From positions 1,240,001-1,304,000 of the forward strand of contig NZ_UHIP01000001.1 of assembly GCF_900460245.1 (NCBI RefSeq): a stretch of DNA of 64,000 nucleotides, read 5' to 3'. The notes beneath the pieces were generated by a model. That model saw only the letters and a program-made list of their open reading frames with translations. It had not been told where the DNA came from and did no database searches. The position numbers and the translations under genes are program-made. Shown here in pieces: positions 56,048 to 64,000 of this stretch. This DNA comes from Vibrio fluvialis (GTDB lineage: Bacteria; Pseudomonadota; Gammaproteobacteria; Enterobacterales; Vibrionaceae). Numbering within the stretch: the first letter of the stretch is position 1; every line of letters begins with the position of its first letter.

Positions 56048-57051
56048 CGCAATTGGAGTTCGCGTATCCCTGGGCTTTCGCGTTGTTGCCTTTACCACTG
56101 TTGGTCTACTGGTTGGTTCCGGCTTATCGCAGCCGGGAAAATGCCATTAAAGTCCCTTTCTTTACGCAAATTTTGGAAGCCTTAAATGAAACGCCCAAAG
56201 TGGCCGCAGGCTTGCTTCGGGCAAGCCACTGGCAGCAAGTGACCCTGATACTGTCATGGTTATTGATTGTGACGGCATTGGCGAAGCCGAATGTGCTGGG
56301 AGAAGTCACGACCAGAGAAGCATTCGGTCGTGATGTAATGATGCTGGTCGACCTCTCTGGCTCTATGGAAGAGAAAGATTTTCCGACCCGAGGCGGCGAA
56401 AACTTAACGCGTTTGGATGCGGCTAAGCAAGTGTTGCGTGAATTCGTGACGCAACGCAAAGGCGACCGGTTCGGGCTCATTCTCTTTGGCGATGCCGCCT
56501 TTATTCAAACGCCATTTACCGCCGATCAAACAGTGTGGCTCAGTTTGTTAGACGAAGCGCAAACCGGAATGGCTGGGCAAAGTACCAATTTAGGTGATGC
56601 TATCGGGCTTGGAATTAAAGTGTTTGAACGAACGCCCACTACGACGCAAGAGCGCATCATGGTGGTATTAACCGATGGTAATGATACCGGTAGTTTTGTG
56701 GCACCAGTTGATGCGGCCAAAATTGCCGCATCCAAAGGCATTCGCATTTATGTAATTGCTATGGGCGATCCGGAAAATATCGGCGAACAACCGTTGGACA
56801 TGGATGTGGTGAATCGGGTAGCAGAACTGACTCAGGCAAGATCGTTTGTTGCTATCGATCAACAGCAATTGAATGAGGCGTATCAGGTGATCGATAAGCT
56901 TGAGCCGCAAAAATACAGCAATGAATCTTACCGCCCGAAAATCAGCCTGCACCATTACCTGATTGCGGTTGTGCTGGTGTTGCATCTTATCGTCTTTAGT
57001 TGGATGACATTGCAACAACATCTGAGAAATCAGGAGGCGGCGAATGAGTAA
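56044..57051 (+). CDS. BatA-like VWA-domain inner-membrane protein
   Basis: 335 aa. Two N-terminal membrane helices (about 7-25 and 58-78), a VWA domain (about 95-290) with an intact MIDAS DLSGS near residue 102 and the LTDGNDTGS motif near 210, then a C-terminal membrane helix (about 305-325). The domain faces the periplasm by this topology. Start ATG 56044 overlaps the DUF4381 stop (ATGA); the frame's earlier 56008 ATG is rejected. Confidence 0.9.
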   Translation: MTQLEFAYPWAFALLPLPLLVYWLVPAYRSRENAIKVPFFTQILEALNETPKVAAGLLRASHWQQVTLILSWLLIVTALAKPNVLGEVTTREAFGRDVMMLVDLSGSMEEKDFPTRGGENLTRLDAAKQVLREFVTQRKGDRFGLILFGDAAFIQTPFTADQTVWLSLLDEAQTGMAGQSTNLGDAIGLGIKVFERTPTTTQERIMVVLTDGNDTGSFVAPVDAAKIAASKGIRIYVIAMGDPENIGEQPLDMDVVNRVAELTQARSFVAIDQQQLNEAYQVIDKLEPQKYSNESYRPKISLHHYLIAVVLVLHLIVFSWMTLQQHLRNQEAANE

Positions 57052-58735
57052 CTGGTCAATGGCATGGCAACAACTGTCACAGTTTCATTTCCTGCGCCCG
57101 TTATGGTTGTTGGCGCTTGTTCCGCTGCTGGTGATTCTGTACTTGCGCTGGAAACGAGAAGAGAGCGCTCAACAACTCAGCTTTTTCCCGGAGCATTTAC
57201 GCCAGGCATTAACGCTGAGGCAGGGGGGCTGGAGCCGTCAGCTTCCGCTCAAAATGCTGGTGGTGGTTGTGAGTATCGCCGTCATTATCTGTGCCGGGCC
57301 AACGTGGCAAAGAGAGGCTTCGCCATTTGGTGAAGACAGTGCGTCGCTAATGGTGCTGTTAGATAGCAGCGAATCGATGCTGCAGAAAGACGTCGCGCCA
57401 GACAGGCTGACTCGAGGCAAACAGAAAATCTCAGATCTGACTCAAGCTCGGCATGGTGGCAAAACGGGACTTATTGTGTTTGCCGGCAGTGCTCATGTTG
57501 CCATGCCGTTGACCAGCGATAATCAGGTCTTGAAACCCTATTTGGCGGCGATCAATCCTGAGGTTATGCCCGTGGAAGGTAAAGCTACGCAGCGTGCATT
57601 GAGCTTGCTGAAGCAACAGATTCCTCCCTATGTGGGCAACACTCTTTTACTGGTAAGTGATGGTGTTTCTGATGCCGACATTGAGGTGTTTACCCGTTAT
57701 TTCTCGGATAACCCTTATCAACTTCTGATCCTTGCGACGGGTAATCCGCAAGTGGAATCGAAAGCACCGTTGGATATGAACTCTTTGCAGCGTCTGGCGC
57801 AAAGTACGGGCGGCGACGTGATTACGCTCACTATTGATGATAGCGATATACAAACGTTGGAGAGCAAGATAGAGCGTTTCAGAATGCTGAGTAATGAATC
57901 GACAATGCCATGGCAGGATGAAGGGTATTGGTTAATTTTACCTTTGGCTGCAATCACTTTGCTTTGGTTCCGCCGTGGTTGGTTAGTGAAATGGGGGCTG
58001 ATGTTTGCGTTGCTTACACCAAACATGGCCCCCACCAATGCCTACGCAGCCATGACAGCAACGGTGGCCAACACTGAGCAGCAGAATGAGGAAGTGACAC
58101 TTTGGGACAAAAGTTATCAATGGTGGCTCAATTTATGGTTAACGCCAAATCAACAAGGTGAATGGTGGTTCAACCGAGGAGAGTTCGTTAAAGCGGCTGT
58201 CGCGTATCAATCACCAATTAACAAAGGCATTGCCTACTACTATGCGGGAGAATTCGCATTAGCTCAGGCAGTTTTTATGCAAAGCGACTCAAATCTTGGG
58301 CTCTATTATGCGGCCAGTGCTCTCGCCAGACAGCGCGAATATATCGCGGCTCGTCAGCTTTTAAGGTCGCTCTCGACTAAAGAGGATATTGCCACGTCAC
58401 TCAAAGCTGATGCCGCACATAACCTCGCAGTGATTGAAGGCTTGATTGAGGAAATCAACCAGGCCAGTGCATCTCAGGCAAACAGTGTCGGCGATCAGGA
58501 GACATCCATTGAATTGCCTGACGATCAGCCGCAAACCGCTGAAGGAGCAGATGAACAGACGACACAGGACAAGATGATTCGTGACAAATTGAGTGCCGAT
58601 CAGATCCTTGGCGACCCTCAGTTGGCGCAGGTGTGGCTCAAGCGGGTGGAAGCCAGCCCTCAACGTTTTCTTCAAGCGAAATTCCAACTGCAAAATTTGC
58701 AGCGAAGCGAAACCAAAGAAGGAGCGAATCGATGA
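57044..58735 (+). CDS. BatB/BatC-like VWA-TPR membrane protein
   Basis: 563 aa. Two N-terminal helices, then a VWA domain (about 95-280) with MIDAS DSSES, a membrane helix (about 298-330), and a C-terminal TPR-like region (about 370-470: FNRGEFVKAAVAYQSPINKGIAYYYAGEFALAQ starts it) ending in an acidic tail. It combines the Bat VWA and TPR functions in one chain. GGAGGCGGCGA before ATG; overlaps both neighbours. Confidence 0.88.
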   Translation: MSNWSMAWQQLSQFHFLRPLWLLALVPLLVILYLRWKREESAQQLSFFPEHLRQALTLRQGGWSRQLPLKMLVVVVSIAVIICAGPTWQREASPFGEDSASLMVLLDSSESMLQKDVAPDRLTRGKQKISDLTQARHGGKTGLIVFAGSAHVAMPLTSDNQVLKPYLAAINPEVMPVEGKATQRALSLLKQQIPPYVGNTLLLVSDGVSDADIEVFTRYFSDNPYQLLILATGNPQVESKAPLDMNSLQRLAQSTGGDVITLTIDDSDIQTLESKIERFRMLSNESTMPWQDEGYWLILPLAAITLLWFRRGWLVKWGLMFALLTPNMAPTNAYAAMTATVANTEQQNEEVTLWDKSYQWWLNLWLTPNQQGEWWFNRGEFVKAAVAYQSPINKGIAYYYAGEFALAQAVFMQSDSNLGLYYAASALARQREYIAARQLLRSLSTKEDIATSLKADAAHNLAVIEGLIEEINQASASQANSVGDQETSIELPDDQPQTAEGADEQTTQDKMIRDKLSADQILGDPQLAQVWLKRVEASPQRFLQAKFQLQNLQRSETKEGANR

Positions 58736-59979
58736 AGCGATTGCTGTTCAGTGCTCTGTGTCTCTTGTTGTCATCGCTGCCATTGAGTGTTGCGCAGGCG
58801 GATGAAGCTGTTGCGCCTGTCGACGTCAAAATTAAAGCGTGGTTGGGCGATGATCCGAATAAGATTGTTGAGGCGTGGGTACCGACACAACAAATATTGC
58901 TGCATATTGAAGTCTCGACCAAAAGTTGGTTCACCTCTGGGACGCAAATCAAAGGAATCGAAATTCCCAATGTGTTAGTCAAACAGCGCAACACGTCTGC
59001 TGTGAACTATACCGAACGAGAAAATGGCCAAACCTGGTCCATACAACGTTGGGAAATCACGCTCTATCCGCAACAAAGCGGAGAGTTTGTGGTGCCTGCA
59101 GCACAGGTGTTCACTCAGGTGTCGGATTTCAATAATCAGAAAAAAGCCGTCACATTGCAAACGGCGCCAATCTCATTTCGGGTGGTGTTGCCCAGCGCAG
59201 AGTTGGCAGCGAAAAATGGGTTTGCAGCCTCTGCAGTTAAGGTGCAGCAGCAGTGGAGTGACCAAGAAGACCAATCGCTCAAAGCCGGCGACAGTATTAC
59301 TCGTACCGTCACTTTGGAAGCAAATGACTCGCTGTCGGTGCTGCTGCCGACCTTGATGCCAGAACAGCGCTCTCCGTTGTGGAGCGTTTATCCCGCGGTG
59401 CCTGAACTCGATGATCAGCAAAGTCGGTCAGGTTACGTTTCGCATCGAACAGAAAGCCAGACCTATGTACTGCTCGCTGGCGGAGAGATCGAATGGCCAG
59501 CGTACGAGTTCTGGTGGTGGAACACTGAAAAAGGCCGCTTGGAAAAAGTAACGCTGGAAGGGCGAACCATTCACATCAAGCATACGTTGGCATCCTGGGT
59601 CAGATATTACGCTTGGGAGCTGGCAATTGCGTTATTCGTTGTCGTTGTTCTTGTGGGCTTGGCGATATGGCTCAAACGTTATTACCAGACACGTCCTACG
59701 CCGATGTGGTTTGAGTTCCGCCAAGCGCTGCGCCGTGGAGAACATTCGCGCAGCCGCACCATGTTGTACCGCAAGCTTCGCACAGAGACGCATAGTGTCG
59801 CGTTGGTAAAACATTCGCCGAATATGCGCTGGAAGAACCATGCCGTTCAGGCACAGGGCGAAAATGCCACTCGCCCTGATTTCATTTATCTGTGGCGGCG
59901 CATCAAAAAGCAACGCCAACGGTTTAGCTTACCCAAAGCACTACCAGAACTACATCAATCGGAATCTTCGGATTCCTAG
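58732..59979 (+). CDS. BatD-like periplasmic protein
   Basis: 415 aa. Signal peptide cut near AQA (about residue 22), a beta-rich periplasmic part (25-290), a membrane helix at about 295-320 (ELAIALFVVVVLVGLAIWL) and a basic cytoplasmic tail. This is the BatD layout. Start ATG 58732 follows AAGAAGGAGCG and overlaps the previous stop (ATGA); the longer frame to 58633 is inside the previous gene. Confidence 0.88.
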   Translation: MKRLLFSALCLLLSSLPLSVAQADEAVAPVDVKIKAWLGDDPNKIVEAWVPTQQILLHIEVSTKSWFTSGTQIKGIEIPNVLVKQRNTSAVNYTERENGQTWSIQRWEITLYPQQSGEFVVPAAQVFTQVSDFNNQKKAVTLQTAPISFRVVLPSAELAAKNGFAASAVKVQQQWSDQEDQSLKAGDSITRTVTLEANDSLSVLLPTLMPEQRSPLWSVYPAVPELDDQQSRSGYVSHRTESQTYVLLAGGEIEWPAYEFWWWNTEKGRLEKVTLEGRTIHIKHTLASWVRYYAWELAIALFVVVVLVGLAIWLKRYYQTRPTPMWFEFRQALRRGEHSRSRTMLYRKLRTETHSVALVKHSPNMRWKNHAVQAQGENATRPDFIYLWRRIKKQRQRFSLPKALPELHQSESSDS

Positions 59980-60021
59980 CACAAATCTATTTTTACAGTT
60001 GGCTAAAGAAGGAGACATCTT

Positions 60022-61008
60022 GTGAAAATCTTACCTCTACAGCGTTATACGGCAGCACTTTTTCTGGGGTTGGTACTGATTGCTCAGGCGAGTGCAGCAA
60101 GCAAAGATCCGCTGCCATCCTGGAACGACAGCGAAGCAAAAACATCCATCATCGAATTTGTTCAGCAAGTGACAGATAAAAATTCGGAGCACTTTGTTCC
60201 CAAAGAAGAGCGCATCGCGACGTTCGACAATGACGGCACACTTTGGTCTGAGCAGCCAATGTATTTTCAGGTTCAGTTCGCGTTAGACCGCGTCAAAACT
60301 CTTGCGCCACAGCACCCAGAATGGACGACGGAAGAACCCTTCGCCAGTGTTCTCAAAGGGAACCTGAAGAATCTGCATACGGAAGATTTGGTCAAAGTGC
60401 TCTATGTCACCCACTCAGGTATGACGACCGATGAATTTGATGCCATTGTGAAACAGTGGATAGCCAGTGCCAAGCATCCCACCACAGGAAAACAATACAC
60501 CGAGATGGTTTTCCAGCCGATGTTAGAGGTGCTTGATTACCTTCGAGCCAACGGCTTCAAAACCTTTATCGTCTCTGGTGGCGGCACAGGCTTTATGCGT
60601 GCGTGGGCACCAGCGGTGTATCACATTCCGCCAGAACAAATTGTTGGCAGTACGTTTGAAACCGAGTTTATGATGCTTGACGGCAAACCTGTGCTGAAAC
60701 GTCTGCCAAACTTGCTGGTTAACGATGATAAAGAAGTGAAAGCCCAGCAGATTTACGAACGTATCGGCCATCGTCCGATTGCTGCATTTGGTAACTCTGA
60801 TGGCGATTTGGCGATGCTACAATGGACCGCAGCGGGTGATGGTCTTCGTTTACCGGTTTACATTCATCACACCGACGACAAACGTGAGTGGAGCTATGAC
60901 CGAGAATCCCATGTCGGCAAACTTGATAAAGGCTTGGATGAAGCGAAAGCGAAAGGCTGGCCAGTTGTTGATATGAAAACTGACTGGAAGGTGATTTATC
61001 CTAACTAA
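60022..61008 (+). CDS. Secreted HAD-family phosphatase
   Basis: 328 aa, GTG start after AAGAAGGAGACATC (the strongest ribosome site in the region). Signal peptide cut near QASA (about residue 25). HAD motif I is FDNDGT with Asp69 and Asp71; motif II is VSGGGTGFM (about 191); motif III/IV GNSDGDLAML (about 259). It is a periplasmic hydrolase of the phosphoserine-phosphatase-like branch; phosphomonoesters such as phosphocholine are possible substrates. Last gene of the operon. Confidence 0.88.
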   Translation: MKILPLQRYTAALFLGLVLIAQASAASKDPLPSWNDSEAKTSIIEFVQQVTDKNSEHFVPKEERIATFDNDGTLWSEQPMYFQVQFALDRVKTLAPQHPEWTTEEPFASVLKGNLKNLHTEDLVKVLYVTHSGMTTDEFDAIVKQWIASAKHPTTGKQYTEMVFQPMLEVLDYLRANGFKTFIVSGGGTGFMRAWAPAVYHIPPEQIVGSTFETEFMMLDGKPVLKRLPNLLVNDDKEVKAQQIYERIGHRPIAAFGNSDGDLAMLQWTAAGDGLRLPVYIHHTDDKREWSYDRESHVGKLDKGLDEAKAKGWPVVDMKTDWKVIYPN

Positions 61009-61033
61009 GGTTTTAGAGAACCCCTAAAACGGT

Positions 61034-61068
61034 GAAAGCCCGATGTTGGTAGCATCGGGCTTTCGAAT
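61034..61068 (+). terminator. Rho-independent terminator of the sulfatase operon
   Basis: Perfect 12-bp stem GAAAGCCCGATG / CATCGGGCTTTC around TTGGTAG, then GAATTT. It is the first clear terminator after the sulfatase gene, about 10 kb upstream. Confidence 0.85.
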
Positions 61069-61150
61069 TTCTAGATTCTCGGATGGTAAGGCCGATTGTC
61101 TTATGTATGCAAAAGGTTGGATTTAATCCAACTAATTCCTTGGTAGGGAA

Positions 61151-61429
61151 TTAGATACGGATGAAGTCCATGTGCTCAACTTTTGGCTTGAACGCGTGAC
61201 GTTGAACGTCTTGTGGCTTAACCTTAACTTCAGCGCCATCGATCACAAGAACGATTGCTTCGTAGAATTCAGGTTTGTCCATCTGGTTCACGATGTCATC
61301 GTGGTTCAGAGTGATTGATACTGGCGCAGCTTCACCACCGTAAACGATAGCAGGGAAGTTGCCAGTGTTACGTAGGCGGCGGCTCGCACCTTTACCTAGC
61401 TCAGTACGTACTACTGCTTCAAATTTCAT
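61151..61429 (-). CDS. rplY: 50S ribosomal protein L25 (short form)
   Basis: 92 aa, the single-domain L25 of gammaproteobacteria; binds 5S rRNA in the large subunit. Sequence [20 protein letters not shown] and the C-terminal KVEHMDF are as expected. Start ATG 61429 is preferred over the frame's 61444. L25 is known to have an autoregulatory leader in related bacteria; the 61430-61717 region may contain one. Confidence 0.97.
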   Translation of the reverse strand: MKFEAVVRTELGKGASRRLRNTGNFPAIVYGGEAAPVSITLNHDDIVNQMDKPEFYEAIVLVIDGAEVKVKPQDVQRHAFKPKVEHMDFIRI

Positions 61430-61717
61430 GGTATTTACTCTCAAATTAGTAAATTAGTAACGTCACAGCAACAATGCGACCTTGTCGCCGTGGTAAAGTT
61501 TCGATGTCAACGATGAGTTAGCATCAAAACGAGCGCGGATACTATCATTCAAATACGATTCGAGCAATAGAAAAACAGGGTTCTAACGGCTGTTGGGCCT
61601 GAATTTCACCACTGTTTGGCGGATTAACCATCAATCCTGCGCAAAGACGTCAAAATACGTGATTCTAAACGAGGATGCTGCCCGGCATCAGACGTTGCTA
61701 TTCGACTGTTCAAAAAG

Positions 61718-63064
61718 CTAAAGAGCGGGTTGTTTTAACTTGAGCACCGCTTTTAAACCGCCCAGCTGGCTGCGCGAAAGCGAGAGTTTCCCCTGATAGC
61801 TGTGTGACATCTCACTGACGATATTGAGGCCAAGCCCGGTACCCGGTTGAGTTTCATCCAACCGAACTCCGCGTTTGACTGCGTTGTCTAAGTCTTCATC
61901 TTTGATTCCTGGACCATCGTCTTCAACACAGATTTCGACCCACTTCTTGTCAACTACGCGGCTGTGGACCCGAATCAAGGAACAGGCCCACTTATAACTG
62001 TTTTCCAACAGGTTACCGATCATTTCATCAAAGTCGGTGGTGTCGACGGCGACTTCCAGCTCAGAATCAAGTTCGTTTACCAAGACAATTTCACGCTCGG
62101 CATACACTTTATCAAAAGCCATTGAAATGGCGTCGACACGTTCGCTGGGGTTTGCTTTTACCGCCAGAATGTTTGCAGAACCTGCCATTCGCGCGCGCCC
62201 GAGGTGGTAGTCAATTTGCTTTTGAATTTGATCAATGGGCAGTTGCAGCTTTTCACGCTGATCAGACGGCAGCGTTTCTATCTCGTTTTTCAGGACGGAA
62301 AGTGGCGTTTTCAACGCATGCGACAGGTTACCGGCATGGTTGCGAGCTCGCTCTAAAAGCTCCTGATAGTGAAACAACAACGCATTGAGGTCGTTCACCA
62401 ACGGTGAAATCTCTTTTGGATAAGCTTCGTCCAATCCCGATTGTTCGCCTTTTCGTAGGGCGACCAACTCTTTTTGCATTTTGCCCAGTGGCCACAGCGA
62501 CCAGGAAATTTGCGCGGCAATCAGCACCAGTACACCGACAAACAACAAACCGAGTATGACCCAAAGTTGGCTGACCACCTGTTTGAGGGTATCCATGATT
62601 GGGGCTTCATCGACACCGACAAAAATCGTAATTGGGTTTGAGAACTCCGGCAGATAGACGGTGCGGGTGAGGATCACTAAGGGTTCATCTTTTGCACCCA
62701 GGTAGGTCGTCTTGAGACCATGTTCATGTTTGGTCAGCGATTTGTCCCACAACGAACGAGAACGCAATTCCTGATCGCCGACGCTGGCTGTCCAGTAAAG
62801 CCCGCTATAGGGTTGGTAAAAGCGTGGATCGGATAAGCGGATGGCAAGGCTCAGGCCGCCGCGGTCGTTGGCCTCAAGGTTGGCGGTGATTTCATCCATG
62901 GAAAGTCGAAGCTGGTTCTGAACGTCAGACACCAAATACTCTTTTACCAGACTTGGAATGATATAGCCTGCTGCGAGAATCATCGCGCCGAGCCATAAGG
63001 TCGCCGCCAATAACAGACGACTTTTCAGACTGAGGCGTTTGAACGGCGACTCTCTATTCGGCAT
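61718..63064 (-). CDS. PhoQ-like sensor histidine kinase
   Basis: 448 aa. Two membrane helices (about 17-37 and 165-188) bound a periplasmic sensor of about 125 residues; a HAMP-like linker, then the H-box NLSHALKTPLS (phosphorylated His near 246), N-box NLLENSYKW and G-boxes DDGPGI and GTGLGL. It overlaps the regulator gene by 11 bases and clearly partners it. From memory the V. cholerae gene next to rplY is annotated PhoQ-like (VC1639). Ligand (Mg2+, Ca2+, cationic peptide) unknown. Confidence 0.92.
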   Translation of the reverse strand: MPNRESPFKRLSLKSRLLLAATLWLGAMILAAGYIIPSLVKEYLVSDVQNQLRLSMDEITANLEANDRGGLSLAIRLSDPRFYQPYSGLYWTASVGDQELRSRSLWDKSLTKHEHGLKTTYLGAKDEPLVILTRTVYLPEFSNPITIFVGVDEAPIMDTLKQVVSQLWVILGLLFVGVLVLIAAQISWSLWPLGKMQKELVALRKGEQSGLDEAYPKEISPLVNDLNALLFHYQELLERARNHAGNLSHALKTPLSVLKNEIETLPSDQREKLQLPIDQIQKQIDYHLGRARMAGSANILAVKANPSERVDAISMAFDKVYAEREIVLVNELDSELEVAVDTTDFDEMIGNLLENSYKWACSLIRVHSRVVDKKWVEICVEDDGPGIKDEDLDNAVKRGVRLDETQPGTGLGLNIVSEMSHSYQGKLSLSRSQLGGLKAVLKLKQPAL

Positions 63065-63713
63065 ACAACTGATACCCTAAACCACGGACGGTTTTAATGA
63101 TGTTCGGTGCGATTTTCTTGCGGATTCGGCCGATGAAAACCTCAATGGTATTTGAGTCGCGATCAAAATCTTGCTTGTAAATGTGCTCAACCAGCTCAGT
63201 GCGGGAAATGACTTTCTCTGGGTTATGCATAAAATAGGCGACCACTTTATATTCCAACGCGGTGAGGTTGACGGCTTGTCCGCGCCACATCACTTTCGAT
63301 GTGCGAGTATCCAGACTTAAATCGCCAATTTGCATCACGGGTGAAGCGTTCCCTGAAGCGCGGCGCAGTTGTGCACGAATGCGGGCGATGAGTTCCACCA
63401 TTTCAAACGGTTTGGTGAGGTAATCGTCGGCGCCTGCGTTTAGACCTTCAACGCGCTGAGTTAAGGTATCGCGCGCACTGAGAATCACCACTGGCGTGTT
63501 GATGTTTTCATCTCGAATACCTTTGAGAACGGTTAACCCGTCTAACTTAGGTAAACCAAGGTCGAGCACGATCACATCCCACTCTTCAGACGTTGCGCGG
63601 TAAAGAGCATCAATCCCATCCTGCGATAATTCGGGTACCCAGCCAGTTTGCTCTAGTGACTCAATGATCTGTTCACCCAAACGCGCGTCGTCTTCCACTA
63701 CCAGTATTTTCAT
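63054..63713 (-). CDS. PhoP/OmpR-family response regulator
   Basis: 219 aa. Receiver domain (1-115) with acidic pocket EDD (7-9), phospho-Asp in VLDLGLP (about 51), and Lys of LTKPF; winged-helix DNA-binding domain (about 125-218) ending RIRKKIAPNIIKTVRGLGYQL. Preceded by the PepSY gene with a 9-base gap, so pepSY-regulator-kinase is one operon. Confidence 0.95.
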   Translation of the reverse strand: MKILVVEDDARLGEQIIESLEQTGWVPELSQDGIDALYRATSEEWDVIVLDLGLPKLDGLTVLKGIRDENINTPVVILSARDTLTQRVEGLNAGADDYLTKPFEMVELIARIRAQLRRASGNASPVMQIGDLSLDTRTSKVMWRGQAVNLTALEYKVVAYFMHNPEKVISRTELVEHIYKQDFDRDSNTIEVFIGRIRKKIAPNIIKTVRGLGYQLYAE

Positions 63714-63722
63714 GATGTTTCT

Positions 63723-64000
63723 CTATTTTTTGATGACATCGAGGACGTTACGTCCACGAATAGACATTAGCTCAAGGGTGGTGGCGTTGTATTCCACACG
63801 AATCACTTTATTGTCATAAACCAGTTTGAGTTCGTAGATCCATTCATCGTCATCCTCATCCAGTTCGACTTTAATCACGCGGCCATTTAACTGCTTATCA
63901 ATGGTGGCGTAGAGTTCGGAAAAAGGACGAATTTTACCCTGACGAACCGCTTCATACACTTCGTCCTGATCTTCATCGATTTTAACGTGGGCGCCTTCTT
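63723..64000 (-). CDS. PepSY-domain protein, partial (start beyond window)
   Basis: The frame is open to the right edge of the window, and the start codon is not inside it; 92 codons plus the stop are visible. The visible part is a PepSY domain (VYEAVRQGKIRPFSELYATI, then acidic strands WIYELKLVYDNKVIRVEYN). Such secreted PepSY proteins stand in front of PhoPQ/CarRS-like operons in vibrios and may modulate the sensor. The ATG at 63959 is internal. Confidence 0.85.
   Translation of the reverse strand, partial: EGAHVKIDEDQDEVYEAVRQGKIRPFSELYATIDKQLNGRVIKVELDEDDDEWIYELKLVYDNKVIRVEYNATTLELMSIRGRNVLDVIKK

Overview
The window is about 50% GC, gene-dense and chromosomal, from a gammaproteobacterium. 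It is almost certainly a Vibrio: gene order (sap, psp, a two-adaptor RND pump, tag; rplY next to a PhoPQ-like pair) and protein sequences match that genus, and the arylsulfatase operon and other accessory genes suggest a species near V. fluvialis/V. furnissii. The species is an inference from memory, not a search. I see no insertion sequence, integrase, prophage, CRISPR array, rRNA gene or intact tRNA gene.

Layout, left to right. 1-5027 (minus): sapABCD (sapD cut by the edge), then pspF. 5153-6596 (plus): a sigma54 promoter and pspABC, the envelope-stress system. 6724-11939: an RND efflux operon with two adaptor lipoproteins and one pump (vexIJK-like), then tag. 12592-16891: a carboxymuconolactone decarboxylase (CMD) family AhpD-like protein and a copper/thiol-redox operon (small membrane protein, DsbD/ScsB-like protein broken by a frameshift in a G run, ScsD-like, ScsC-like). 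16963-19705 (minus): metC and cardiolipin synthase. 20047-22930: an NSS-family Na+ symporter behind a TyrR box, and fumC behind a Fur box. 22985-27357 (minus): a second RND pump and adaptor. 27548-29184: a pseudouridine synthase and an rRNA-methyltransferase-like protein.

29258-34266 (minus): a DapA-like lyase and the ynjB-ynjC-ynjD-ynjF transport operon. 34445-38775: hslJ, DUF1289, a small unknown, and a HlyD/ATPase/ABC-2 export operon. 39029-45267: an amino-acid transporter, a DMT exporter, a YdhR-like protein, a GAF-GGDEF cyclase, a MetE-C-like methyltransferase under a perfect MetJ box, and an unknown. 45268-47400 is gene-poor: two tiny ORFs, a cold-shock gene, several hairpins and a tRNA-D-arm-like scrap.

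47401-61008 is the most interesting region. A BCCT transporter and a LysR regulator (minus) face a nine-gene plus-strand operon: Ser-type periplasmic sulfatase, its radical-SAM maturase, and a MoxR/DUF58/DUF4381/VWA/VWA-TPR/BatD module joined to the maturase by overlapping reading frames, ending with a secreted HAD phosphatase. The layout suggests that the MoxR-Bat machine serves sulfatase production or the stress of using it; choline-ester scavenging is a possible shared theme. The window ends with rplY, a PhoPQ-like two-component system and a cut PepSY gene (all minus).
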